From Halomonas sp. M4R1S46 (GTDB taxonomy: Bacteria; Pseudomonadota; Gammaproteobacteria; Pseudomonadales; Halomonadaceae): 64,000 bases of DNA. This document shows, in pieces, positions 1-9,779 of this stretch (positions are counted from its first letter, which is position 1; every line of letters begins with the position of its first letter). A model generated the notes under the pieces. The model saw only the letters and a list, made by a program, of their open reading frames with translations, did no database searches and was not told where the DNA came from. The translations under genes were made by a program, and so were the position numbers. Location: NCBI RefSeq assembly GCF_025725685.1, contig NZ_CP107008.1:124001-188000 (forward strand), read 5' to 3'.

Positions 1-756
1 CCCTTCGCCGACCGCGGCCTCTTCGTGATGGCGCCGGCCATCGCCATGGCGTCGCTGCTGCTGTCGTTCATGATCATCCCCTTCACCCCCGACTGGGGAG
101 TGGCGGACTGGCATATCGGCCTGCTGTTCTTCCTCGCCATGGCCGGCATCAACGTCTATGCGGTGCTGCTCGGCGGCTGGGCGAGCGGCAACAAGTATGC
201 GCTGATCGGCGCCATGCGGGCCTCGGCGCAGACGCTCTCCTACGAGGTGTTCATGGGCCTGGCCCTGATGGGCGTGGTGGCCATGGCCGGCTCCTTCAAC
301 CTGCGCGAGATCGTCGCGGCCCAGCAGGGGCTGTGGTTCATCCTGCCGCAGTTCCTCGGCTTCGCGACCTTCCTGATCGCCGGCATCGCGGTGACCCACC
401 GCCATCCCTTCGACCAGCCCGAGGCCGAGCAGGAACTGGCCGACGGCTACCACATCGAGTACGCCAGCATGAAGTTCGGGATGTTCTTCATCGGCGAGTA
501 CATCGGCATCCTGCTGGTCTCGGCGCTGATCGTGACGCTGTTCCTGGGCGGCTGGCTGGGCCCCTGGCTGCCGCCCTGGCTGTGGTTCGCGATCAAGACG
601 CTGGTGCTCGTGGTGCTGTTCATCCTGTTGCGCGCGGCCCTGCCGCGGCCGCGCTACGACGGCGTGATGAGGTTCGGCTGGAAGGTCTGCCTGCCGCTGA
701 CCCTGGTCAACCTGCTGGTGACCGGAGCGGTGATCCTGCTCGCCGCGCCGCCCTGA
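1..756 (+). CDS. nuoH: NADH-quinone oxidoreductase subunit H (NuoH), 5'-truncated by window edge
   Basis: The reading frame is open from base 1, so the gene begins outside the window and 251 C-terminal residues are visible. NuoH is the inner-membrane complex I subunit at the junction of the hydrophilic and membrane arms and forms part of the quinone chamber. The visible part starts in the conserved FADRG region and has the expected long hydrophobic helices, the loop [16 protein letters not shown] and the [15 protein letters not shown] motif, whose acidic residues line the quinone/proton path. It is followed 14 bp later by nuoI. Identification is secure. Confidence 0.97.
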   Translation, partial: PFADRGLFVMAPAIAMASLLLSFMIIPFTPDWGVADWHIGLLFFLAMAGINVYAVLLGGWASGNKYALIGAMRASAQTLSYEVFMGLALMGVVAMAGSFNLREIVAAQQGLWFILPQFLGFATFLIAGIAVTHRHPFDQPEAEQELADGYHIEYASMKFGMFFIGEYIGILLVSALIVTLFLGGWLGPWLPPWLWFAIKTLVLVVLFILLRAALPRPRYDGVMRFGWKVCLPLTLVNLLVTGAVILLAAPP

Positions 757-770
757 GAGGAGGAAAGACG

Positions 771-1310
771 ATGCTGATGTGGCTGATCAAGGGCACCGGC
801 TCGCAGCTCAGGACGCTGTACATGATCTTCATGCACGGCTTCCGCCGGCGCGAGACGGTCAACTATCCGGACGAGGCGGTCTACCTGCCGCCCCGTTACC
901 GGGGGCGCATCGTGCTGACCAGGGACCCGGACGGCGAGGAGCGCTGCGTGGCCTGCAACCTCTGCGCGGTGGCCTGCCCGGTGGACTGCATCGCCCTGCA
1001 GAAGGGCGAGAAGGACGACGGGCGCTGGTACCCCGAGACCTTCCGCATCAACTTCTCGCGCTGCATCTACTGCGGGATGTGCGAGGAGGCCTGCCCCACC
1101 TCGGCGATCCAGCTGACCCCCGACTTCGAGATGAGCGAGTACCGACGACAGGAGCTGGTCTACGAGAAGGCCGACCTGCTGATCGACGGTCCCGGCAAGG
1201 ATCACGACTACCATTTCTACAAGGTGGCGGGCCTGGCGATCGCCGGGAAGGGCAAGGGCCAGGCCAGCGACGAGCGGGACCCGGTGGACGTCAGGACCCT
1301 GCTGCCCTGA
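771..1310 (+). CDS. nuoI: NADH-quinone oxidoreductase subunit I (NuoI), 2x[4Fe-4S] ferredoxin-like
   Basis: A 179-residue peripheral subunit carrying the N6a and N6b clusters that pass electrons toward N2 and quinone. Two classic 4Fe-4S motifs are visible: C59-x2-C62-x2-C65-x3-C69 and C98-x2-C101-x2-C104-x3-C108. The start ATG at 771 follows a GAGAGGAGGAAAG Shine-Dalgarno region. Length matches the E. coli protein (180 aa). It lies between nuoH and nuoJ in canonical nuo order. Confidence 0.98.
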   Translation: MLMWLIKGTGSQLRTLYMIFMHGFRRRETVNYPDEAVYLPPRYRGRIVLTRDPDGEERCVACNLCAVACPVDCIALQKGEKDDGRWYPETFRINFSRCIYCGMCEEACPTSAIQLTPDFEMSEYRRQELVYEKADLLIDGPGKDHDYHFYKVAGLAIAGKGKGQASDERDPVDVRTLLP

Positions 1311-1339
1311 GCCGCCACCCCCCACCACGGGAGACTGAC

Positions 1340-1873
1340 ATGGAAATCGCCTTCTACCTGAGTGGTCTGGTCGCCATCCTGGCGACGCTTCGCGTCATCA
1401 CCCACACCAATCCGGTGCACGCCCTGCTCTACCTGATCGTCTCGCTGATCGCCGTGGCGATGGTGTTCTTCGCCCTCGGCGCGCCCTTCGCCGGGGCCCT
1501 GGAGATCATCGTCTATGCCGGCGCGATCATGGTGCTGTTCGTCTTCGTGGTGATGATGCTCAACCTCGGCGGTGCCGCCGTCGCCCAGGAGCGGGCCTGG
1601 CTGCGGCCGTCGACCTGGCTGGGGCCGGCGCTGCTGGCCGTGCTGTTGCTGGTCGTGCTCGTCCTCGCGCTCTGGCGAGGCGACGGCGGCCGGACCATCG
1701 CCGGCGAGCTGCTGACCGCCAAGGCGGTGGGCATGACGCTGTTCGGCCCCTGGCTGATCGCCGTGGAGCTGGCGGCCCTGCTGCTGCTGGCGGCCCTGGT
1801 CACCGCCTCCCATGTGGGCCGCCTGGCGAGCCGGGACGGCGCCGGGACGGCGCCGGGGGAGGACCGCTCATGA
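1340..1873 (+). CDS. nuoJ: NADH-quinone oxidoreductase subunit J (NuoJ)
   Basis: A 177-residue membrane subunit of complex I with five predicted hydrophobic helices. The [19 protein letters not shown] segment contains the pi-bulge helix (TM3) whose rotation is thought to couple quinone chemistry to proton channels. ATG 1340 follows GGGAG. The 3' end overlaps nuoK by ATGA, consistent with translational coupling. The C-terminal tail ([11 protein letters not shown]) is polar and variable, as usual for the family. Confidence 0.97.
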   Translation: MEIAFYLSGLVAILATLRVITHTNPVHALLYLIVSLIAVAMVFFALGAPFAGALEIIVYAGAIMVLFVFVVMMLNLGGAAVAQERAWLRPSTWLGPALLAVLLLVVLVLALWRGDGGRTIAGELLTAKAVGMTLFGPWLIAVELAALLLLAALVTASHVGRLASRDGAGTAPGEDRS

Positions 1874-2178
1874 GCGGCGTCCCCATGGCGCATGGCCTGG
1901 CGCTGGCGGCGACGCTGTTCGCCCTGGGCCTGGCGGGACTGATGATACGGCGCAATATGCTGTTCGTGCTGATGAGCCTGGAGATCATGCTGAATGCCGC
2001 CGGGCTGGCGTTCATCGTCGCCGGGACCGCCTGGGGACAGCCCGAGGGCCAGGCCATGTTCCTGCTGGTGATCACCCTGGCGGCGGCCGAGGCCAGCGTG
2101 GGCCTGGCCCTGCTGATCCAGCTCCAGCACCGCTTCCGCACGCTGGATGTCGATGCGGCCGACCGGATGCGCGGATGA
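1870..2178 (+). CDS. nuoK: NADH-quinone oxidoreductase subunit K (NuoK)
   Basis: A 102-residue, three-helix MrpC-like subunit. The two conserved membrane glutamates are present, one in the [11 protein letters not shown] helix and one in [12 protein letters not shown]. The start overlaps the nuoJ stop (ATGA). Length equals the usual 100-102 aa. It sits in canonical order and the stop precedes nuoL by 11 bp. Confidence 0.97.
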   Translation: MSGVPMAHGLALAATLFALGLAGLMIRRNMLFVLMSLEIMLNAAGLAFIVAGTAWGQPEGQAMFLLVITLAAAEASVGLALLIQLQHRFRTLDVDAADRMRG

Positions 2179-2189
2179 TGGAGGCCCCG

Positions 2190-4040
2190 ATGGCGCTGCT
2201 GCCCCTGACCTTCCTGCTGCCCCTGGCCGGCACCCTGGTGCTGGCGCTGTGGCGCCGCGGCCCCGGCGAGCGGGCCTGTGCCCTGGTCGGGGTGACCAGC
2301 GTGGGGCTGGCGGCCCTGGTCACCGCCGGGCTGACCGCGCGTTTCCTCGACGACGGGGCCGCCGGCCTGACCCTGTGGACCTGGATCGCCGTCGGCGACT
2401 TTCGCCCGACCATCGGCCTGTGGCTCGATGGCCTCTCGCTGACCCTGCTCGGCGTCATCACCGGCGTGGGCCTGCTGATCCACCTGTTCGCCGCCTGGTA
2501 CCTGAGCGGCGAGGGCGGCAGCCGGCGCTTCTATGCCTACATGAACCTGTTCGTGGCCAGCATGGTATTGCTGGTGCTGGGCGACAACCTGCTGCTGCTG
2601 TTCCTCGGCTGGGAAGGCGTGGGGCTGTGCAGCTACCTGCTGATCGGCCACTACTACCGGACCGCCGCCAACGGCTGGGCGGCCTTCAAGGCCTTCATCG
2701 TCACCCGCATCGGCGACGTCTTCCTGGCCCTCGGCCTCTTCCTGCTGTTCCACGAGCTGGGCACCCTGGACATCGCCGAGCTCCTGCGCCGGGCCCCCGA
2801 GGCCTGGACGCGCGGCGACCCCATGGCCTCGCTGGCGGCGCTGCTGGTGCTGGGCGGGGCGCTCGGCAAGTCGGCCCAGCTGCCGCTGCATACCTGGCTG
2901 GCCGACGCCATGGCCGGCCCCACCCCGGTGTCGGCACTGATCCATGCGGCGACCATGGTCACCGCCGGCGTCTACCTGATCGCGCGCCTGCATGGCCTCT
3001 TCGTGCTGGCCCCGGCGGTGCTCCTGCTGGTCGGCGTGATCGGCGGTCTGACGCTGCTGATGGCGGGCTTCGCCGCCCTGGCCCAGACCGACATCAAGCG
3101 GGTACTGGCCTACTCGACCATGAGCCAGATCGGCTACATGTTCCTGGCCCTCGGCGTGGGCGCCTTCGAGGCGGCGATCTTCCACCTGATGACCCATGCG
3201 TTCTTCAAGGCGCTGCTGTTCCTCTCCGCCGGGGCGGTCATCGTCAACTGCCACCACGAGCAGGACATGCGCCGGCTCGGCGGGCTGTGGCGGCGCCTGC
3301 CGCTGGCCTACGCCGGCTTCCTGGTCGGCGGGGCGGCCCTGGCCGCGCTGCCGCTGGTCAGCGCCGGCTTCTACAGCAAGGACGAGATCCTCTGGCAGGC
3401 CCTGGCCGCGGGACGGGGCGGGCTGCTGCTGGCCGGCCTGCTGGGGGCCCTGCTGACCTCCCTGTATACCCTGCGGCTGATCGTGCTCACCTTCCACGGC
3501 GAGGCGAGAAGCGATGCCGCGCGCCAGGCCCGGCCGGGGCGGGGCCTCGTCCATGGCCTGCCCCTGGTGGTGCTGGCGGTGCTCTCGACCGCCGTCGGCG
3601 CCGGGATCGCCCCGCCCCTGGCGGGCCTGTTCCCGGCCAGCCCGGGGGCGGGCGCCCATGGCGGCCACGGCCTGCTGGAGGCGGTCGCCGCGGCGACTGC
3701 GCTGGCCGGGATCGGCCTGGGGGCCTGGCTGTGGGGCCGGCGCCGGGCCTGGCTCGGGCGCGTCGTCGCCCGGGGCTGGGGCGCCCGGCTGTGGCACTGG
3801 TGGCACCAGGCCTGGGGCTTCGATGCGCTCTTCGAGGCGCTGCTGGCTCGGCCCTACCGCGGGCTGGTGCGCCGGCTGCACGGCGATGCCATTGACGCCG
3901 GCTGGCAGCTCCTCGCCGCCCAGGCCTGGTGGATGCACCGCGGCCTGTCACGGACCCAGAGTGGCCGCTTGCGCCGCTATGCCACCGCCATGGTGGTCGG
4001 CGCGACCCTGGTCCTGCTGGGACTGACCGTCGGCGACTGA
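2190..4040 (+). CDS. nuoL: NADH-quinone oxidoreductase subunit L (NuoL), antiporter-like
   Basis: A 616-residue MrpA-type proton-pumping subunit. Visible family motifs are GWEGVGLCSYLLIG, the conserved lysine in GGALGKSAQLPLHTWLADAMAGPTPVSALIHAATMVTAG, QTDIKRVLAYSTMSQIGYM and HAFFKALLFL. The C-terminal part contains the long amphipathic (piston) helix region. I chose ATG 2190 because GGAGG lies 6 bp upstream and the N-terminus MALLPLTFLLPLAG matches the family. An in-frame ATG at 2175 overlapping the nuoK stop is a possible alternative. Confidence 0.96.
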   Translation: MALLPLTFLLPLAGTLVLALWRRGPGERACALVGVTSVGLAALVTAGLTARFLDDGAAGLTLWTWIAVGDFRPTIGLWLDGLSLTLLGVITGVGLLIHLFAAWYLSGEGGSRRFYAYMNLFVASMVLLVLGDNLLLLFLGWEGVGLCSYLLIGHYYRTAANGWAAFKAFIVTRIGDVFLALGLFLLFHELGTLDIAELLRRAPEAWTRGDPMASLAALLVLGGALGKSAQLPLHTWLADAMAGPTPVSALIHAATMVTAGVYLIARLHGLFVLAPAVLLLVGVIGGLTLLMAGFAALAQTDIKRVLAYSTMSQIGYMFLALGVGAFEAAIFHLMTHAFFKALLFLSAGAVIVNCHHEQDMRRLGGLWRRLPLAYAGFLVGGAALAALPLVSAGFYSKDEILWQALAAGRGGLLLAGLLGALLTSLYTLRLIVLTFHGEARSDAARQARPGRGLVHGLPLVVLAVLSTAVGAGIAPPLAGLFPASPGAGAHGGHGLLEAVAAATALAGIGLGAWLWGRRRAWLGRVVARGWGARLWHWWHQAWGFDALFEALLARPYRGLVRRLHGDAIDAGWQLLAAQAWWMHRGLSRTQSGRLRRYATAMVVGATLVLLGLTVGD

Positions 4041-4082
4041 GGAGCGCGATTTGAGGCATTCACGCGAGGGACGAGTACGCCC

Positions 4083-5621
4083 ATGACCCTGGTCTGGCTG
4101 ATCCTGATTCCCTTCATCGGCGGCCTGCTGTGCTGGCAGGCGGAGCGCGTCGGCGAGATGGCGCCCCGCTGGCTGGCGCTGGCGGCCATGGCGCTCGAGC
4201 TGGCGATCAGCCTGGCGCTGTGGTGGGGCGGCGACTATCGCCTGCCGCTGGTGGAGGCCGGCCCGGCCTGGGGGCTGGAGTGGCGGGCTCCCTGGATCCC
4301 GCGCTTCGGCATCGAGGTGCACCTGGCGCTGGACGGCCTGTCGCTGGTGCTGATCGCCCTGACCAGCCTGCTCGGGCTGCTGGCGGTGCTGTGCTCCTGG
4401 CGGGAGATCGTCGGCCGGGTGGGCTTCTTCCACCTCAACCTGCTGTGGATCCTCGGCGGGGTGGTCGGCGTCTTCCTGGCCATCGACCTCTTCCTGTTCT
4501 TCTTCTTCTGGGAAATGATGCTGGTGCCGATGTACTTCCTGATCGCCCTGTGGGGGCACAGCGGCGCGCCGGGCAGGACCCGCATCCGGGCGGCGGTCAA
4601 GTTCTTCATCTACACCCAGGCCAGCGGCCTGTTGATGCTGGTGGCCATCCTCGGGCTGGTCTTCGCCGAGCATGCCCACAGCGGCGAGTATTCCTTCAGC
4701 TATGCGGTGCTGCGCGAGACGCCGCTCTCCGATGGCCTGGCGATGTGGCTGATGCTGGGCTTCTTCGTCGCCTTCGCGGTCAAGCTGCCGGTGGTGCCCC
4801 TGCACGGCTGGCTGCCCGATGCCCACGCCCAGGCCCCCACCGCCGGCAGCGTCGACCTGGCGGGGATCCTGCTCAAGACCGCGGCCTACGGCATGCTGCG
4901 CTTCGCCCTGCCGCTGTTCCCCGAGGCCTCCCAGGCCTTCGCCCCGGTGGCCATGGGGCTGGGGCTGGTCGGGGTGGTCTACGGCGCGCTGCTGGCCTGT
5001 GGCCAGCAGGACATCAAGCGGCTGATCGCCTATACCAGCATCGCCCACATGGGCTTCGTGCTGATCGGCATCTATGCCGGCACCCAGCTGGCCCTGCAGG
5101 GCGTGGTGGTGATGATGGTGGCCCATGCCTTCTCGGCGGCCGGGCTGTTCATCCTCAGCGGCCAGCTCTACGAGCGGCTGCACACCCGCGACATGCGCGA
5201 GATGGGCGGCCTGTGGGGGCGCCTGGGCAGCCTGCCGGCCTTCACCCTGTGCTTCGCCGTGGCCTCGCTGGGGATGCCCGGCACGGCCAACTTCGTGGGC
5301 GAGTTCATGATCCTGTTCGGCAGCTTCCCGGTGGCACCCGGCGTGGTGGTGGTCGCCAGCGCGGGCCTGGTGCTGGCCGCCATCTATTCCCTGCTGCTGA
5401 TGCAGCGGGTGCACTTCGGTCCCCCCCGGGGCGAGGGCGGCTGGGCCGACCTCGACCGGCGCGAGTACGCCATGATGCTCGGCCTGGTGGCCCTGATGCT
5501 GCTGTTCGGCCTCTATCCCCAGCCGCTGCTGGACACCACCGGGGACGCCATGGGCGCGGTCCAGCGGTTGTACGAGGCCGGCGCGACCCTGCCGGCCCTG
5601 GCCGGGGAGGTGGGCCCATGA
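4083..5621 (+). CDS. nuoM: NADH-quinone oxidoreductase subunit M (NuoM), antiporter-like
   Basis: A 512-residue membrane subunit of complex I, close to the E. coli length of 509. It contains FFFFWEMMLVPMYFLIALWG with the conserved Glu, and the pore lysine in AFAVKLPVVPLHGWLPDAHAQAPTAGSVDLAG. DIKRLIAYTSIAHMGFVLIG and MPGTANFVGEF are also present. It is separated from nuoL by 42 bp, and its stop overlaps the nuoN start (ATGA). Confidence 0.97.
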   Translation: MTLVWLILIPFIGGLLCWQAERVGEMAPRWLALAAMALELAISLALWWGGDYRLPLVEAGPAWGLEWRAPWIPRFGIEVHLALDGLSLVLIALTSLLGLLAVLCSWREIVGRVGFFHLNLLWILGGVVGVFLAIDLFLFFFFWEMMLVPMYFLIALWGHSGAPGRTRIRAAVKFFIYTQASGLLMLVAILGLVFAEHAHSGEYSFSYAVLRETPLSDGLAMWLMLGFFVAFAVKLPVVPLHGWLPDAHAQAPTAGSVDLAGILLKTAAYGMLRFALPLFPEASQAFAPVAMGLGLVGVVYGALLACGQQDIKRLIAYTSIAHMGFVLIGIYAGTQLALQGVVVMMVAHAFSAAGLFILSGQLYERLHTRDMREMGGLWGRLGSLPAFTLCFAVASLGMPGTANFVGEFMILFGSFPVAPGVVVVASAGLVLAAIYSLLLMQRVHFGPPRGEGGWADLDRREYAMMLGLVALMLLFGLYPQPLLDTTGDAMGAVQRLYEAGATLPALAGEVGP

Positions 5622-7060
5622 GCCCGCCCGCGCTGCTGGCCCTGTCGCCCCTGGCCATCGTCGCCGCGACCCTGCTGGGGGTCCTGCTGGGCATCGCCTG
5701 GCGGCGCCAGCATGCCGCGACGGCCGTGGTCACCGGGGTCGGCCTCGGCCTGGCGCTGGCGATGCTGCCGCTGGCCTCGCGGGTCGCACCGCTGGCCACC
5801 CCGCTGCTGGTGGTCGACGGCCTGGCGCTGTTCGCGATGGCCCTGATCCTGGTCGCGGCGCTGGCCTGCACCACCCTGGGGCATGCCTACCTGGAGCACT
5901 ATCGCGGGGCACGCGAGGAGTTCTACCTGCTGCTGCTGAGCGCCGCTGCGGGGGCCATGGTCCTCGCCATGAGCCGCCACCTGGCATCGCTGTTCCTGGG
6001 CCTCGAGCTGCTGTCGATGCCGCTCTACGGGATGCTGGCCTATGCCTACCACGAGCGCCGCTCGCTGGAGGCCGGGATCAAGTACCTGCTGCTCTCCGCG
6101 ACGGCCTCGGCCTTCCTGCTGTTCGGCATGGCACTGCTGTATGCCCAGACGGGGCAGCTGGCGCTGGCCGCCCTGACGGCGGGCCTCGCCGACCGCCCGG
6201 GGGGCTGGGGGCTGGCCGGGGCCGGCCTGATGCTGGTCGGGCTGGGCTTCAAGCTGTCGGTGGTGCCCTTCCACCTGTGGACGCCGGACGTCTACGAGGG
6301 CGGGCCGGGCCCCGCCGCGACCTTCCTGGCCACGGCGAGCAAGGTGGCGGTCTTCGTGGTGATCCTGCGTCTGGTGACGACCGCCCCGGTCTTCCAGACC
6401 GAGGCCATGGGCGCCATCCTGGCGGGGCTGGCCCTGGCCAGCATGCTGGTGGGCAACCTGCTGGCGCTGCGCCAGGCCAACCTCAAGCGCCTGCTGGGCT
6501 ACTCGGCGATCGCCCATTTCGGCTACCTGATGCTGGTGCTGGTGGTCGCCGGCGACCTGGCCGTGGAGAGCGGCGGCGTCTACCTGGTCACCTACCTGGT
6601 GACCACGCTCGGCGCCTTCGGCGTGGTCACCCTGCTGTCGAGCCCCCACGGCGGCGAGGATGCCGCCGCGCTGCACCACTACCGGGGCCTGTTCTGGCGC
6701 CATCCCTACCTGGCCGGCGTGCTGACCGTGAGCCTGCTGTCGCTGGCCGGCATCCCCTTCACCGCCGGCTTCATCGGCAAGTTCTACCTGCTGGCCCTGG
6801 GCGTCGAGGCCCAGCGCTGGTGGCTGGTGGCCGGCATCGTGCTGGGCAGCGCGATCGGGCTCTATTACTACCTGCGGGTGATGGTCACCCTCTACCTGGT
6901 GGAGCCGGGCATGCGGCGCCGCGACGTCGCCGTGGACTGGGGCGTGCGGGCCGGGGGCCTGGTGGTGGCGGGGCTGGCGTTGGTGACCCTGCTGCTGGGG
7001 ATCTATCCGGCGCCGATGATCGCCTGGGTGCGGGGGCTCGGCATGCTGACCGGCGGCTGA
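5618..7060 (+). CDS. nuoN: NADH-quinone oxidoreductase subunit N (NuoN), antiporter-like
   Basis: A 480-residue third antiporter-like subunit. Motifs seen are GLELLSMPLYGMLAY, SLEAGIKYLLL, LGFKLSVVPFHLWTPDVYEGGP with the conserved Lys, and LKRLLGYSAIAHFGYLM. The start ATG overlaps the nuoM stop by 4 bp. This is the last gene of the nuo operon, and a strong GC hairpin follows within 25 bp. Confidence 0.97.
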   Translation: MSPPALLALSPLAIVAATLLGVLLGIAWRRQHAATAVVTGVGLGLALAMLPLASRVAPLATPLLVVDGLALFAMALILVAALACTTLGHAYLEHYRGAREEFYLLLLSAAAGAMVLAMSRHLASLFLGLELLSMPLYGMLAYAYHERRSLEAGIKYLLLSATASAFLLFGMALLYAQTGQLALAALTAGLADRPGGWGLAGAGLMLVGLGFKLSVVPFHLWTPDVYEGGPGPAATFLATASKVAVFVVILRLVTTAPVFQTEAMGAILAGLALASMLVGNLLALRQANLKRLLGYSAIAHFGYLMLVLVVAGDLAVESGGVYLVTYLVTTLGAFGVVTLLSSPHGGEDAAALHHYRGLFWRHPYLAGVLTVSLLSLAGIPFTAGFIGKFYLLALGVEAQRWWLVAGIVLGSAIGLYYYLRVMVTLYLVEPGMRRRDVAVDWGVRAGGLVVAGLALVTLLLGIYPAPMIAWVRGLGMLTGG

Positions 7061-7082
7061 GGCGCGCCGGCGCGAGGGCAAG

Positions 7083-7117
7083 GCCCCCGCGGGCCCGACG
7101 AGCGGGGCCGCGGGGGC
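7083..7117. terminator. GC-rich hairpin between convergent nuoN and dctP
   Basis: Perfect 10-bp inverted repeat, GCCCCCGCGG (7083-7092) and CCGCGGGGGC (7108-7117), with a 15-nt loop. It lies between the nuoN stop and the stop of the convergent dctP, so it could serve both strands. There is no clear T-tract on either side, so intrinsic termination is inferred rather than shown. Confidence 0.55.
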
Positions 7118-7126
7118 GCTCGACGA

Positions 7127-8224
7127 TCACTCGCCGCTGGTGGGGGCGCCCTCGGGGTTGCGGGCGTCGTAGTAGGCCTGCTCGGAGATGGCGTGGTAGT
7201 TCACCACCTTGTCCTGGAAGGCACGATAGGAGTCGTGGATCTTCCGGGCCATCTCGCTGGACTCGGCGAGTTCGGCGACCACGTCCGCGGAGTGCTCCTT
7301 GGCCTGGGCCAGGACGTCGTCCGGCAGGCGACGCAGCTCCACATCGTGCTCGTTGATCAGGGTCTCGAGGGCGTCGTTGTTGCGTGCGGTGTACTCGTCG
7401 AGCACGTCGGCGTTCACGTCACGCACCGCGGTGCGCAGGATCGCCTGCAGGTCCGCCGGCAGCGAGGCCATGGCTTCCTCGTTGACGATGGCCTCGAACA
7501 TCACCGTCGGCTCGTGCCAGCCGGGGTAGTAGTAGTAGTCCGCCGCCTGGTGCAGGCCGAAGGCCAGGTCGTTGTAGGGGCCGATCCATTCGGTGGCGTC
7601 GATGGCGCCGGACTGCAGGGAGGTGAAGATCTCGCCGCCCGGCATGTTGACGATGGCCACGCCCATGCGGCTCATGACCTCGCCGCCGAGCCCCGGCATG
7701 CGCATCTTCAGGCCCTCGAGATCGTCGACGGAGTCGATTTCCTTGTTGTACCAGCCGCCCATCTGCACGCCGGAGGCCCCGGCGGCCATGACGTCCACCC
7801 CGAAGTCGTCGTACAGCTCGTTCCACAGGTCCAGGCCGCCGCCGTAGTGCAGCCAGGCATTCATCTCCTGGGCGTTCATGCCGAAGGGCACGGCGGCGAA
7901 GAACTGCGCCGCCGGTGCCTTGCCCTTCCAGTAGTAGGACGCGGAGTGGCCCATCTCGGCGGTGCCTTCGGCGACGGCGTCGAAGACCTCGAAGCCGGGC
8001 ACCAGCTGGCCGGCACCGAACACCTCGATGGTCAGGCGGCCATCGGACATCTCGTCGACCAGCTTGGCCAGCCGCTCGGGCCCCTGGCCCACGCCGGGGA
8101 AGTTCTTCGGCCAGGAGGTCACCATCTTCCATTAGTGGGTGTCCTGGGCCTGGGCGGTTCCCGCGGCCAGCATCAGGCCGGCGGCGGCGCCGCTGACGGC
8201 CATGGCGAGTGCTTTCGGTTGCAT
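7127..8224 (-). pseudogene. dctP: TRAP transporter solute-binding protein (DctP/FcbT1/TakP-like), interrupted by an in-frame TAA
   Basis: The gene reads from ATG at 8224 (GAGAGGG upstream) through a typical 26-residue Sec signal peptide ending GTAQA. Codon 31 is then TAA (8134-8132), right before the mature start WKMVTSWPKNFPG. The rest of the frame, 332 residues from the internal ATG at 8125, is intact and highly family-like (GAGQLVPGFEVFDAV, GHSASYYWKGK, TEWIGPYNDLAFGLH). The product would be the periplasmic binding protein delivering an organic acid, possibly a 2-oxo or aromatic acid, to DctQM. An internal start at 8125 would make a protein without a signal peptide. A single-base change (for example CAA or GAA to TAA) would explain it. 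A sequencing error, recent inactivation or stop readthrough cannot be told apart here. Confidence 0.85.
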
Positions 8225-8372
8225 GCGATTCCCTCTCGTTGTGTGCCTTGTCGGGATGTGGCCCGCGTCGGGCCGGTCGGCAGGGGAGGGCATCCGCCCT
8301 CCCGGTGAAACCCGTGTCGAGTCACTATAGACGGCCGCTTCCTCCGGGCGGGGCGGCCGATTCCACGCGCCG

Positions 8373-9779
8373 TCAGAACTGGTCCGGCAGCCAGGTGGCG
8401 AGCCCCGGGAACCAGGACAGCGCCAGCAGCATGCCGAGCTGCAGCACGATGAAGGGGATGACCCCGCGGTAGATCGACGCGGTGGGCACCGACTCCGGCG
8501 CCACGCCGCGCAGGTAGAAGAGCGCGAAGCCGAAGGGCGGCGTGAGGAAGGAGGTCTGCAGGTTGATGGCGATCATGATGCCGAGCCAGATGGGGTCCAG
8601 GCCCATGGCCAGCAGGATCGGCCCGACGATGGGCACCACCACGAAGGTGATCTCGATGAAGTCGAGGATGAAGCCGAGCAGGAAGATCACCAGCATCACC
8701 ACCAGCGTCGCGCCGATCACCCCACCGGGCATGCTCTCGAAGACCTCGGTCACCAGGTGCTCGCCGCCATAGGCACGGAACACCAGCGAGAACAGCGCGG
8801 CGCCGATCAGGATCAGGAACACCATGGTGGTGACGTTGACGGTGGAGCGCAGCGCCTCCTTGAGGGTGGCGACGTCCAGGCGGCGATAGGCCAGGGCCAG
8901 CATCAGGGCGCCGAAGGCCCCCACGGCCGAGGCCTCGGTGGGCGTGGCGAAGCCGCCGAGGATCGAGCCCAGCACCACCACGATCAGCACGATGGGCGGG
9001 ACCAGCCCCTTGAGCAGCAGCAGGCCGAGGCCGCCCTCGTGGCCGAGCTCCTCCATCAGGTCCCGGCGATCGACGGCCGGCGCGGCGCCGGGCTTGACCC
9101 AGGCGATGATCGACACATAGACGATGTAGAACACCACCAGCAGCAGGCCGGGCACCAGGGCGCCCATGAAGAGGTCGCCCACCGACACCGTCTTGGGGCT
9201 GAAGATGCCCATCGACAGCTGGGCCTGCTGGTAGGCCGAGGAGAGCACGTCCCCCAGCAGCACCAGCGCGATGGAGGGCGGGATGATCTGGCCCAGGGTG
9301 CCGGTGGCGCAGATGGTGCCGGTGGCCAGCGGTATGCTGTAGCCCCGCTTGAGCATGGTCGGCAGCGACATCAGGCCCATGGTCACCACGGTGGCGCCGA
9401 CGATGCCGGTGGAGGCGGCCAGCAGCATGCCGACCAGGGTCACCGAGATGCCCAGCCCCCCGCGCAACGAGCCGAACAGCAGGGACATGGCCTCGAGCAG
9501 GGTCTCGGCCACCCGCGACTTCTCCAGCAGCACGCCCATCAACACGAAGAGCGGCACCGCCAGCAGCGTCTGGTTGGTCATGATGCCGTAGAGGCGGTTG
9601 GGAAAGGCCGACAGGTAGCCGGCATCGAAGTGGGCGTCGATGCCCATGGCTTCCAGGCCGAGGCCGAGGCCGGAGAAGGCCAGGGCGGTGCCCGCCAGGG
9701 ACAGCGCGACGGGGTAGCCGAACATCAGGACGGTGCAGATCACGGCGAACAGCACCAGTGGCATGAACTCCAGCATCAC
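8373..9779 (-). CDS. dctM: TRAP transporter large permease (DctM family)
   Basis: A 468-residue inner-membrane protein with about 12 hydrophobic helices, the transport channel of a sodium-driven TRAP system. Family features are FPNRLYGIMTNQTLLAVPLFVLMG, LLAASTGIVGATVVTMGLMSLP, CATGTLGQIIPPSI and the C-terminal LQTSFLTPPFGFALFYLRGV. The gene overlaps dctQ by 4 bp and is followed 148 bp later by the interrupted dctP. The variant resembles the FcbT3-like group annotated for mannitol, chloroaromatic or 2-oxo acids. The substrate cannot be set from sequence. Confidence 0.95.
   Translation of the reverse strand: MMLEFMPLVLFAVICTVLMFGYPVALSLAGTALAFSGLGLGLEAMGIDAHFDAGYLSAFPNRLYGIMTNQTLLAVPLFVLMGVLLEKSRVAETLLEAMSLLFGSLRGGLGISVTLVGMLLAASTGIVGATVVTMGLMSLPTMLKRGYSIPLATGTICATGTLGQIIPPSIALVLLGDVLSSAYQQAQLSMGIFSPKTVSVGDLFMGALVPGLLLVVFYIVYVSIIAWVKPGAAPAVDRRDLMEELGHEGGLGLLLLKGLVPPIVLIVVVLGSILGGFATPTEASAVGAFGALMLALAYRRLDVATLKEALRSTVNVTTMVFLILIGAALFSLVFRAYGGEHLVTEVFESMPGGVIGATLVVMLVIFLLGFILDFIEITFVVVPIVGPILLAMGLDPIWLGIMIAINLQTSFLTPPFGFALFYLRGVAPESVPTASIYRGVIPFIVLQLGMLLALSWFPGLATWLPDQF

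Noticed and set aside
1800..3938. Very long open frames antisense to nuo, hem, carB, pgi and other genes
   Set aside because: They are GC-rich mirror frames with low-complexity His/Gln/Gly/Arg translations and no family motifs, opposite well-identified genes.
7127..8125. Taking the TRAP binding protein as an intact gene starting at ATG 8125
   Set aside because: That start lies inside the mature domain, has no signal peptide, and the correct signal peptide is found in frame just upstream behind a TAA.
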